Assembly: GCF_000208865.1 (NCBI RefSeq)
Contig: NC_018385.1
Span: 248,001-312,000, forward strand
Source: Neospora caninum Liverpool
Taxonomy: Eukaryota > Apicomplexa > Conoidasida > Eucoccidiorida > Sarcocystidae
Reading direction: 5' to 3'
DNA length: 64,000 nucleotides
Below the pieces are notes generated by a model. That model saw only the letters and a program-made list of their open reading frames with translations. It made no database searches and had not been told where the DNA came from. Shown here piece after piece: positions 34,208 to 44,805 of this stretch (within the stretch, counting starts at the first letter, position 1; every line of letters starts with the position of its first letter). The position numbers were made by a program, and so were the translations under genes.

Positions 34208-37200
34208 ATGCCTCGCGAGTCCCCCGCTGGTTTGTCTCGTCAGTTGCTGTCGTCGCCGGTCGCGCAGGACTCTCCGGCGCACGGCGCGGCTCTCCCGTCT
34301 CTGAATGCGCTGCAGGTGGTTCGGTTCCACCCCGTGGTTCACGACGCGGATCTGTTCAGTCCATCTGAGGAGGAGGCCTTCTCGCCGCTGTTTTGCCACC
34401 ATTTCTTCAAAGAGAGCGAGAGCGTCTCGGGCTTCGACGAACTCGCCATCGACATCTTTTTCGCGCCCGACACCTTCGACGCGTACATCTGCGTCAAGGG
34501 CGTGATCTCCCCGAAAGCACGAGACCCGTCCGCAGTCCACAGCGCACTCCGGCGGGATCTCTTCGAGTCGGTGCGCTTCCCAGGCGGCCTCGCAACCTCC
34601 GCGGAAGACTTCCTCGCGAGCGTCAAGAAGAACCGCGCTCTGTTCTCGCCGCCGGGACGCGTCGTCGCCGAGCGGCTCCTGAGCACGCGGCGCGTCGCGA
34701 ACCGCGAAACGCGCGAGCGGAAAACGCCTGCGAGAACTGAACGCGATGCGGCGCCCGCGACCGAAGAGGCGGACGCGAACTCGGAAGTCGAGGAGGCGGT
34801 AAAGCTGCAGCTGCGCGAGTGTTCGTTCGACGTCGAAGAGGCGGACCCCTTCTTGCTTCTCCATCGCCGAGTCGAGTGGTTTCTTCACTGGTTTATCGAG
34901 AGCGCGAGCGCCATCCACACCGACAGCCAGTGGCGCGTGATTCTTCCCTACTTGGTGACGGAACGGCGGCGGGCCCGGGCACCCGAGACCCGCCCTCAGG
35001 ACGGCGCGGAGGTCGGCGCCGAGAGGAAAAAGACAAAGTCGCCGCGGGAAAAACGCCTGGGAAGAAAACCCGAGGAGACCGACGACTCGCGCAGAGACCC
35101 GCAGCCACACCACCTCCACGTCGGCCTCTCTCAGAAAGCCGGGTAAACACACGAACGCGCAAAAAAAGAGGCACGGCGCAAATGTAGAACCACACGAACT
35201 TCACCTCTGCGCATGCACAAGCACGGAACGCCAGAGAGAGAGAGAATGAAGAAGGGTGCTTTCTCTCGACGTCGAGAGAGAGGCACGCGCGTCGCCTCAG
35301 AGTGGCGTGTTCGTCGAGTTAAGGTAACCCCCAAAGATGGATGATACAGAGAGTCCGATGTGGAAGACAAAACACACGCAAATAGGCACCAGCGCGTGGC
35401 CACACAGCTGCCGTACACTTGAGCCTGTGAAGCTTTCTGTTCGGCGGCGCTCTCCCACAAGTGCAGGTCCGGGTGGGTGAAGCGTTTCGTGTCTCAACTA
35501 GAGTGATCGCGGAACCGTATAGCGGTGGAACTTCCGCCACGCAGGATAAGAGAGAGTTGGGTTGCGTTCAAACGGCTTTTTGCTTCGAGCTCGCCCTGTC
35601 GCCTCTCCCGGGGGCAGTGTCGGGAGATTTCCCCACGCGGAGCACTCTTCATGCGTTCGCTTTCCCACGTTTTGGGCTTTTTCTGGCAGCGAAAAATGCG
35701 CAGAAGTCGCGCAGAGGTTTGAGAAGCACTGGGCGGCGGAACACGCTGCGCGCTCCCAGCCTCAAGGCGGCGGCGCGAGCGGGGGGGTGGGGCCGGACGA
35801 GAGAGACGAGGAGAAAAGTTCAAGGAGACGGGCGTCCACGAGCGAGGCGGGCGACGGCGCAAAGAAACAGAAAGTGTGCGCCGGGGCCCTCGCGGAGACC
35901 CGCGAAGACGGCTTCAGCGTCCTGCCGGTCTTCGCAGTGTATGGACAGCCGGAGTCGGCCGGGGAGTTGAAACGGGAGAACTGCACCAACGGGGCGCGGA
36001 AAGAAGGGCATGCGCAAGGGTGTCCGCGAAAGGCGAAGGCAGGCGAGGACGGAGAAGAGTTGCATGCGGAGAAGAGAGAGGAGGCGCCGGCGCGCACGAA
36101 GAAGGAAGTCCGAGCTGAACCTGTGCGCTACCACCTCGCGGGGATCGCCACTACGTACACCTTCTACGCAGTCACAGGCTTCAGGAGGCGAATCAGTCAG
36201 TTCATGGTGTTTCCCCACGTTCAGCGACAAGGTACGTGGACGGCGGAAGCGAAACGGCCTGGAGCGTGGACTCCGACGAGCGCACGGTGCACGGAACGAA
36301 TCTCGGGTCGGTCCCTTCGAGACAGATGCATGCGTGTGTCGATCATGTGGATATATGCAAGCAGCTCTGGATCGAAGCCATCGCACGTCGCAAACGTTCT
36401 TCGATCTACAGTCCTGTGTAGTCAAAGATATATATATATATATATTATATGTAGAGAGAGAGAAATGTGGATTTTTTCATGTTTGTGGATGTAGATGAGG
36501 AGAGACGTCTCGACACACGCATGGGTCTAGGGGTGAATGTGTTTAATAACGAGAAGAAAAGGAGGCAGTTTTGGTCCTATTGGTGGTTTTCGAGGGAGTT
36601 GTGCGGCGGATCTTGCGTTCGCTCAAAAACGGACGTTCTCCGATTCGTGGTGGCCTACCCCGCAGTGCCGCGTTTCGTTCACGAATATTACGCATCTCGC
36701 CCTCTTCTCTCTCTTCTTTCTTTGTGTTTCTTTTTCGTTCTCGTTCTCTATCTTCCCCATTTTCGCCGTAGAGGTGACGCCTGTGCGGCGGTGTGCCTCA
36801 TCGAAAAAAGCGGTCGCTGACTGTGTTCTCTCAGGCGTCGGCATGACCATCCTCGAGCATGTGTACTGCGACGCCATTCTGGATCCTTGCGTCATCGAGG
36901 CAAGTCTAACAAAACCGAAGAACGAGGACAAAAGAAAAACGATCCAAAGGGACTGTTCCGTGTTTCTGTCTCGATTTTGTGGGGTTTTCTCTTTCGCTTC
37001 GTCGCCCGTCTCCTGGTGCCTGTCCCAGCCCTCGCGGAGTGTCCGTACAGCTCGAGAGGAACTACACACAGTCCCTTTAGTCTCTCTGCCTTCCCTTCTC
37101 TCTTATTTCCCCTGTCTTCCTCTCGGTGTCGGGGTCTGTTCCTACGTGTTTATCGTGGTGTCTCTTCCTTCTCTTTCCCGTCCTTTTCGTGAGCGTTTCT

Positions 37201-38323
37201 TTTCCTCCCTTTGTGTCCGTTCTTCTTTTCGTTCCCTCTGTCTTTTCCTTTGACCCTCGCCGTGTCTCTGCGTCGAGGAAGCCGCGTTCTGCTTTCGTTT
37301 TTTGGACAGTTCACAGTGGAAGATCCCGCGTCGTCGTTCTCGCAACTCCGCGACGTCGCCTCTCTCAAGTTGTTGATAGATCTGGGCGTGCTGCCCCGTG
37401 CGCTCCTTTATCCGCCTGCGGCCGAGGAAACCCAGGAGGAAGAGGAGAGAAGAAAGATGCTCATTTGCCCCCAACGACTCACGAAGCTCGTCAAGGAAAC
37501 GACGAAGCAGGCCACGAGGTACGCGAAAAACAAGAAATAAGGAAAGAGAAAGACTCCAGTCCGCTAAAGCAAAAACGCCGCCTCTTTGTGATTTCGTGTC
37601 TCCGCGGCGGTGGACGCTCCATGCGGCCGTTGACCGTTGAGATCGCCTGTACGCGTTCTCCGTGAGCTTTTTCGCGCAACGCTCTCCGCCCTGTCACCCT
37701 CTCGCCCTGTCTGGGGCATGTGGAAATAGTCTCTGAACACCGAGGGTAGGCTGTCCCTCGACTCCAGTCCTGCTGTCTCGTTTCTCTCGGGGTTTTTCTT
37801 TTTTTCCGCAAAGCGAAGTCTGTTTCTTCGCTTCGTCCAGCGTCCCGGTTTTTCGGTGCCTTGCGGTGTATGGACACCTCGCAGAATGTCGGAGATCCTC
37901 CAACTGGGCCAGCAGCTACCCCACCCTCTCCCGCCCCCACCTCTCGACTCCGAGGACCTCGAACACCGCCGAGACTGGCGACGGGCTCTCCACAATGCTC
38001 CGCAAGACGCGTCCTCTTCTGCGTCTTCGCCGCGCTCTGCGAATCTCAGCCGCCCAGGGGGAGCACGAGAAGGAGAAGCGAAGCCCGAGGAGAAGTCTGG
38101 CTTTCTGCCCTGTCCAGGCGCCTCGCCTGCGGGCTCCGGGAAGAAAGGAGGGGAGGCGCAGAGTCGCGCAGGGGAAGACGACTGTTGCAAAGAAATCCGC
38201 GTAAAAGTGAAGCGCCGACTCAAGAGAGAAAATCTGCACTGGCTAGTCGACATCCCCGTCGCCCAACAGAAGGCGGAACTGCAGCAGCTCTGGCTCCAGC
38301 TGTACGTGAAGTATTACCGGTAA
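34208..38323 (+). CDS. HAT1: Histone acetyltransferase HAT1 (type B), five exons
   Basis: Exons 34208-35142, 35690-36231, 36835-36899, 37310-37518 and 37885-38323 total 2190 nt (729 residues plus TAA) with matching phases. HAT1 N-terminal domain: VVRFHPVVHDADLFSPSEEE, HHFF, FDELAIDIFFAPDTFDAYI, and WFLHWFIESASAIHTDSQWR. Catalytic GNAT core: YHLAGIATTYTFYAVTGFRR, then RISQFMVFPHVQRQGVG with the acetyl-CoA Q/RxxGxG motif split across exons 2/3 (QRQG|VG), then FTVEDPASSFSQLRDV (human ITAEDPS). C-terminal helices: RLTKLVKETTKQATRMSEIL and VKVKRRLK. It acetylates newly made histone H4 (K5/K12) before chromatin assembly, usually with an RbAp46/48 partner. At 729 residues it is longer than the 420 of human HAT1 because of charged insertions between the N-terminal domain and core, and before the last helix. 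Intron 3 has a GC donor. A donor-like GTAAGC overlaps the stop, so a further 3' exon is not excluded. Confidence 0.92.
36428..36446. repeat. (TA)n microsatellite in HAT1 intron 2
   Basis: TA run about 200 nt after the exon 2 donor. Confidence 0.9.
36900..37309 (+). other. GC-AG intron 3 of HAT1
   Basis: The junction GTCATCGAG|GCAAGT at 36899/36900 matches the extended consensus of GC donors. The acceptor is TTTGGACAG at 37309. It joins DPCVIE to FTVEDPASSF in phase 0, exactly as the HAT1 family alignment requires, and no GT donor nearby keeps frame. Confidence 0.85.
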
Positions 38324-38452
38324 GCCGGCGAGAGCCCCCAGGAGGGATCTCGGAGACGAGGAGCGGGGAAGGAAAGGGTAAAGAAGACGACGCGAAAAGG
38401 CGCACACATCCAATCCTCGAAGGACATATACGCATACAATCCACATACGTCT

Positions 38453-38472
38453 ACATATATATATATATATAT
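38453..38472. repeat. (TA)n microsatellite
   Basis: TA run about 130 nt downstream of the HAT1 stop codon. Confidence 0.9.
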
Positions 38473-39151
38473 GAGCCAATATGGGTGTATGAATATATAT
38501 GCTTGTGTATCTGCACGGAGAGAGAAGGGGAGAAGAACTAGATGGCTTGAGTTATGTATTCGTCGACTTAACTTGGATAACGGTAGAGATGTTCAGGCTT
38601 CAAAACCCATCGACAGGGCTCAAGGCAAAAGATGAAGATCCCATCCCAGAGGTGCCAAGGAAGAGCACAGGAAAGAGTGCCGAAGGCAGACGGTGAATTG
38701 TTGTCAGGTGGAGAGTTTGTTTTTGGGGGGTTCGACGTTGGGCACACCGCTCCGCTGTTGAGAAGGAGAGAGTGCTTCGACGCAATGAAAGACAGAGAGT
38801 GAGGAAAGAGAGTCAGCGGGCACGAATGTACACGACTTCTGCGAGGTAACAACGTACCGCCAATTCGATTTTCGCACAGCTCCAGCCTTGCCCAATTCAC
38901 ATTACGCTTTTTTCGACAGGACGCTCTCAAAGTTGAGGAGAATGTTCCCGCTAAGTGCAGCCCCCAGCACGCGCTAAGGCGGCGGTAGGCGGGTTTGTCA
39001 CGCCGTGAAGATGGCAAAAACCTGAGCGACAATGGGAAGAATTCCTCCCACTAGTTCCGAGGTGAACGCGCGGCACCACGAGCACAACAAGACCGTACAG
39101 CGGCCAAGCAGAGAAGATCGACCTGCCGGTTTCGTCGACAGTGCTTGAACT

Positions 39152-39182
39152 CTAACCATTTGCGCGGAGTGAATGGTTAGAT
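39152..39182. repeat. 10-bp inverted repeat, 11-nt loop
   Basis: TCTAACCATT (39152-39161) and AATGGTTAGA (39173-39182) are exact reverse complements. Confidence 0.8.
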
Positions 39183-39296
39183 GAAGGAAGGCTGCGCTGT
39201 ATGTACAGCTGGTCTTCCTGCTCCGTGCTCACCAAGTTTGTAACCAGAAATTGTTTTCCTCGAGGTCTACAAGATAATTTTTTTCTGTTGCTCGGG

Positions 39297-39322
39297 GAGC
39301 GACCGGCCTGTGCTGGTCGCTC
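39297..39322. repeat. 8-bp inverted repeat, 10-nt loop
   Basis: GAGCGACC (39297-39304) and GGTCGCTC (39315-39322) are exact reverse complements. It lies 115 nt after the previous inverted repeat. Confidence 0.75.
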
Positions 39323-41747
39323 TTCCAATTCCATGTGAGTCTACTTGGTCGCGAACATTATAGGCGAATCACAATGTCGCATTTTGGCTTTTTCTTGTCA
39401 AACTCTTCGTCGAAACGTGTGGCACTGCGTGATTCGGCAGTTCGCGGTGCTGGGCGGTTCTGTTTTCCCCGTTTTCTGCCGTTCCGGTTTCTGCTGGTGG
39501 GTTCGTCTGCCTCGTTCGCCGGTCGCTGCACTTCCCGCCGGGGCCAAATGTGTGGGGGGAGTCGAGCCCGCGGAGAAAAGAAGCTGCAAAACGGTGCAAA
39601 GTTATCCGTTATGAGAGGTGTTATTTCTTTCAGAAGTCTATGAGGACCCACTGTGTAGGTTCGGGAAGGTTTCGTTCTTTTGCTGTTTCACGCGTGGTCA
39701 CTTCCAGAACGCCTTGCACGGGAAACACCACGCGACAGATAGACTGTCTTCCAGGAAAAGGTTGCCTTCAGCCCAGGTTCCGGATGAACTTTAGCGCTGG
39801 CGGCAGCAAGGAGACGAACGACACGCGCAGCCCCGAAGTTATATCAGCTTACGGAAAACCGCGAAAACGCTGCTTAAAGGGGACAGTAGAACGCGACTGT
39901 TAGCCGAGTATTTAGTCAAGGTGGTGTCAGTGTGAACCCCGACGCGAGCAAAGGGGGCCCGTTGGGGTTTCTTGTGTTCACTCGAAAGAAGAGACGATAG
40001 ATCCTCCATTAAGGCCAAGGAGGGGGAATGGAAACAGCGAGAAGATGGATTGGACAGAAAGTGTTCGTCCTGTGGTCTAACTCGTTTATACTTATTTTCG
40101 CGGGTCATTCTGTCTGCGGAGATTCGCCGCGGCTCGAGGACAAACCACGAGGCAAGATGGAGAGAGACTTTCTCACCGAAAGTCGCACCATTCGACGTGG
40201 GCACAACCTCACACATACGAGTCGACAAGCCAGCAGTTCTCCTCCTTACTGAAGCCGCGCAGCAGATGGGGGAAGGGACGTGGTCGGATGCATGCATTAT
40301 GGCGTGGAATCGCGGTTGTGAATGCCTAGATTTAACCGCTTTATTCAGTTTCTGCTTCGCGTGCTGGACTCCCTGGGAGTTTCCCGCGCCACATCCGGGT
40401 CGCGTTGCTTTGGTTGTTGTTTCTCTGGCGAAGTGGCATCGACAGTCCACAGTCCCTGCCTCGTTCTTCGTCGCTTGGTTCTCTAAGGCTGGTGTAACGT
40501 TAGGGTCACAACCGCTGGACTGCCGCGTAAACTTCGCTGGACACGGGTGACCCTGGCACGCGTGAACAGATATCGAGCATCTTGCTAGACTGTATACCTC
40601 TTTCATAAACTTCAAAAAGCGGGATATCGTGCTGGGTTTCATTACGAACTGAGGTGCAGTAGGTGGTCCGCGTACAAATGTGTGCCTTTGTCCTTAGACT
40701 ACCCGCCAGCGGCTTCTGGCGCGGTGGTCTCAAGCGGCGGAAAAGAGCCAGTCAGCTCGGCACCAACCGCCGGAACGGGTTTTGGTTTCAGTATATATCT
40801 GCAGGACGCGGACCTTTCTAGCGCAGCCTCTTCCTCTCTTCTCTTCGTTCGCCACGACGATACAGTGCGACTCCGTTGATGGCCAAAGGTCGTGTCGATC
40901 GTTCGGCTCTCATTCCCGCATGCCGGTTGCTACGACGCAAAAGGGGTGACCCCCCGAGTGCACGAAACAGCGCGCGTGTACCGGTGTCGCTCGATATGAC
41001 GGCGTTCTTTCGCCTTTTCCTCGGTGAAGTTGAAATTGCAGGCTAACCCGTGCAGAGGCCGTGCACTCTTCTCTGATTTTCAGTCCATAGCGACTTTAGT
41101 TCACTAGGTATTATTTCAGGCGGCACACGCCGCAGAAGAGTACTCGACTGCGGTGTAAGTACGGCTGGTGCTGCTGGGCCTGATTCGCGCAGCTGGCTGC
41201 CCCCCGCTGTCGCCCAGCTATTCTTTTCATCGATGCTGTTCTGGTGCCGCCTTCTTGTTTCATTTTCTCTGTTTCATTCAATGCATCTGCACTCGTGCAG
41301 AACAGCAGCTGCGAATTGTGGTGAAGTTCACGTTGATCCGTGTACGTCTTTTGGCCTGCGGGAAACGACGTGACCATTTCGATGCGCGACTGCTCTGGCT
41401 GCAGATGATTGAAAAAACCGGCAAACCTGAGCCTTTCCGTTCCGTCAGAGGGCCCCGACCTGGGATTTCCGTTTGATTTCCGGACGGACTGGAAAAATTG
41501 TTTTGCCGCCTGCAGCCACGCGCTGCCGAACTTTCAGGTTTCATTCAAACTCTGCGTGTCTGCCGTGGTTCCTCCTTTTCGGTTTCCGTCGCCTTTCACT
41601 CCCCGTTTTCCGTCTGCGACAGACATCATCTTTTCTTCGTCTCTCCCGGCATCGCAGCTCCCGCTCTCCCTCGTGCGGCTCACATTCCACGGTTTTTCCC
41701 GTCTCGCTTCCCCCGACTCGGCCCCCCCGCCCCTCGCTGCGTCCACG

Positions 41748-44700
41748 ATGGCGGGCGCGGCCTCTTCCGACGCGTCAGCGTCCTGCTCACTTGGACCATC
41801 CTGCCCAGTCTCTCGGTCCTCTTCTTCCGCTTCTTGCCCCGACCTGTCCGCATCTCCATCCTCATCCTCCTGTTGCCCCTCCTCGCCGTCTGCGTCAAAA
41901 TGTGCTGGGCCCCATTCCGCGCACAAGTGCGTCGTTGCCGCTGCCTTGTCGACTGTCTTGGCTACACCGCCGCTCCTCTTTCCTTCTCTGAAGCCCGTTG
42001 AACTGTCTCCTGACCACGTGTCTACGTCCTTCGCATCTGCTCGACACAAACTCTTTCGTTTCTCTCCCTTCAACTTTTCGCCGCCCCGCTCCGGCCCTCT
42101 CTGTCCGATGCGGGTCGTCCACGGGTCGGACTTGCAGCGCGCCTGTGTCTTGCCCCCGTTTGCCTCGAGCGTCGCCTCTGCTCCCGCTGAGGCAGAACAT
42201 ACGGGCGCTGTGTGTCCCTTTAGAGGACACACAGATGGCGACTCTTTTATTGCGAGGCTGAAGGGGCGCGCAGAGCCCACAGAAACCAACGAGCAAACAG
42301 AAAAGAAATCGAGCCTCGCCGCGGAACTCCACGCAGAGCCCATCAACCCCCGCAACATGATGCCCGACATCTCCAACGAGCCGCACCAAGACGGAGACGA
42401 TCTGACGCTCTCGACCAAAAGACGACTTTCCACCATTCCCAAGACAGGAGAAGATGCCAGTGAGAGCGCGAAACATGCCGAACCCCCGGCAGGCCTGCTC
42501 GCCTGTGTCTGTACACCGCCCCGTGTGCCTTTTATAGCTTCCACACACTCTCAGAAAATACGACATATACATATATATGCCCACTACTCTGTATGAAGAT
42601 GACTGTGTACATATGCATATACATATGTTTGTATTTCCTTATGTAAGTACAGTTTTAACTGTGCGGCGCTGATTTGCAGTTGATTTGATTTCGTGAGAGG
42701 ACGAGGCGTGAGGGAGGACTGTAGACTTCGCCTGCCTTTTCGCGTGTTGTCTGCGTGTCCGGCTGCGTCCAGCGTGGGTGTATCCGTCGCCTCTGCAGTT
42801 TCACCGCGCAATGAAGAAAAAGAACAAAGAACCCCCTCCCGCTGATGCCATGGAAACCACCGTCTACGTGCATGACGTAGTCAACGAAAGAACTTGGAAA
42901 AACATTCTCCACTGGGAGAACTCATTTCACAAGTGAGTCTCACTATATATATATATATATGCATACACATTTGTATGTAGGCTTTTATCTTCTCATACGT
43001 GCATGAATATATATATATATATATATATATATTTGGCTACATCGGAGGGGATGCATGCATGTGTATCTCGTGTATTTGCTCATCTTCGCCGTGTCTTGAC
43101 ATATGCAGGGTGTGGTGCCTGGAGAGTCTCTGGGCAGGAAAAGTGATCGGGGAAGAGCTGAAAACAATTTGGCAACGAAACTCGAGGGTTTCTTCTCGCA
43201 GTTGGCAAAAGGCGGAAAAATCTCGCGTCTCCTGTTCTCTCTCTTCCATTTCTTCCGCAGGGACTGTGAGAAGCCGACTCTGAGTCGCTTTGTGGGCCGA
43301 TCCTCCGACTATACGCCGACGGCGCGACTTCGCCAGTACTTCTCCTAGTACGTGTTTCTCTTTCACCACTGTCTCTTCCCGGTGTGAATGCTTTGTTTCC
43401 CGGCGGAGAATGCCTCTGAGCTTCCACACCCAGTCTCTGTGTCTAGTGCGGTCGTCCTCGGGATCCCAGAAATATCCGTCTCAATCAACCCGTTGTGTGC
43501 ACATTCCTAACCTTGCGCGTGTATAGAGAGCAGAGTGTTCAGTCTGCCAGGCTTTGGAAGGAATCAATCGCGCATGCGAGAGAGACGCAAATAGGGTGGA
43601 TGCGTCCTATGCGAGGCGCCAGTTGTCTCACGGGCGTTCGCCTGGGCGTCTCTGGAGCAGAGCACGAATCTGTTTTCGAAACAAATGCAGGCGACTGAAT
43701 ATACAACCCTACCACTTTAGGCAATCGTGTTTGCCTTCAAACAGACGGCCGTCTCCGTTCTTAAATATCTGTGTATATGTAGAGATGAGTAGAGGGAGAT
43801 CCAGAAAGCTGGGTTTGCGGCGAGGCGCAAGCGAACAGATCTACAGAGGTGTACCTTGGGCGTGGCATGGACACGTACAGAGAGTGATCGATGATTCGGG
43901 AGGCCGACGTGGATTTCCGAGATGTACAGATACGCGTAGAGAGAAGTGCCTCGAGTGTGCAGAAAGCAGCGTTTCACACACATTTTTCCTAGACGGCCGT
44001 TGAGTTGAGAAACGTAGATCTTCGCGTTTGCTCCGTCGCGGTGTCTCCAGCACCGAGGGGGGTTGGAGCCTCTCGCACCCTCTGCAAACGTGTGCGGCTT
44101 CACCTAGCACACGCGAGGCTCTTCGCTTTTCCCACGTTTTCCCCCTTTCTGTTTCCTGTTTCTCTGTCCAGTATGGGCCTCCCTTTCGATCGCCACGACT
44201 GGTATATCGACCGGTGTGGAGAGACAGTGCGGTACGTGGTGGACTACTACGATGACCCCCAGGCCAGCGACAACATCCAGGCAAGTCTCTCGGTCCTCGC
44301 CACATTCCAAGGCGGCAAGTCCAACGAACAGAAAGTATTTCCTCTCAGCTTTATGTCTCGTCTCGCCTTTCTCTTCATTTCACTCATGCAGTCTGTGTCC
44401 CGCTTTGTATCTCCGGCTCTTCTCCGAGGCAGTGTGCTTGGACGACTGCGGGCCCGAAACTGCAGAGAAGAGGCGCTTCGTGTCGGCTCGCGTCAGGCAC
44501 GAGAGTCTCGGCATGTAAAAACAGGAACGCGCATCTAAATTTTTTTGAAGGGCGATTTGTCGCGGTTTTTGCGGATGCGATGTGCACGGAGCTTCTATTT
44601 ATGCCTGCTGTTCTCTCTGTAGTGCGGACAGCACGGTTTCCTCTTTTTTTAGGGGATTGTTTTGGCTGTGAGAAACGCGGCTCTTTCTCTGCCTTCCTTC

Positions 44701-44805
44701 ATCTCCTTTTTTCAGGTCTTCATCGACGCGCGCCCCGCCTGGTTCGACTCGTGGCAGAACTTCTCCGATAATGTGCGCCGAGTCTTTTCTTCGATTTTTG
44801 CGTAA
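41748..44805 (+). CDS. CCHL: Cytochrome c heme lyase (holocytochrome c synthase), five exons
   Basis: Exons 41748-42459, 42773-42932, 43261-43347, 44172-44280 and 44716-44805 total 1158 nt (385 residues plus TAA) with matching phases. The N-terminal region contains Cys-Pro heme-regulatory-like motifs (CP pairs near 25-45, CPF near 168). Then NPRNMMPDISNEP and LSTKRRLSTIPK, WVYPSPLQFHRAMKKK across the exon 1/2 junction, VHDVVNERTWKNILHWE, SRFVGRSSDYTPTARLRQYF, and the family hallmark LPFDRHDWYIDRCG with VRYVVDYYDD, ending VFIDARPAWFDSW. The His in the FDRHDW block corresponds to the heme ligand of the human enzyme. It attaches heme covalently to apocytochrome c (or c1) in the mitochondrial intermembrane space. 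Whether it is the cytochrome c or c1 form cannot be told. The Ser/Cys-rich N-terminus of about 100 residues is an extension. Intron 4 has a GC donor. Confidence 0.94.
42943..42961. repeat. (TA)n microsatellite in heme lyase intron 2
   Basis: TA run starting 10 nt after the exon 2 donor. Confidence 0.9.
43008..43032. repeat. Second (TA)n microsatellite in heme lyase intron 2
   Basis: TA run 46 nt after the previous one, followed by TGCATGCATGTG. Confidence 0.9.
44281..44715 (+). other. GC-AG intron 4 of heme lyase
   Basis: Donor AACATCCAG|GCAAGT (44280/44281) and acceptor TTTTTTCAG (44715). It joins ASDNIQ to VFIDARPAW in phase 0, as the family alignment needs. The only nearby GT (GCAA|GTCTCT) would break the frame. 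Confidence 0.85.

Larger units (their letters stand above)
38324..41747. other. Intergenic region (HAT1 / heme lyase)
   Basis: No gene is supported. It contains a TA microsatellite (about 38453-38472), inverted repeats at 39152-39182 and 39297-39322, and the promoter and leader of the heme lyase at its right end. The 192-residue ORF at 39972-40550 shows no family features. Confidence 0.55.

Noticed and set aside
33794..35152. 452-residue minus-strand ORF opposite HAT1
   Set aside because: It is an antisense shadow of the HAT1 exon plus the minisatellite (Glu/Gly/Trp/Ser repeat peptide).
39972..40550. 192-residue plus-strand ORF
   Set aside because: No recognisable motif or coherent composition; insufficient support for a gene.
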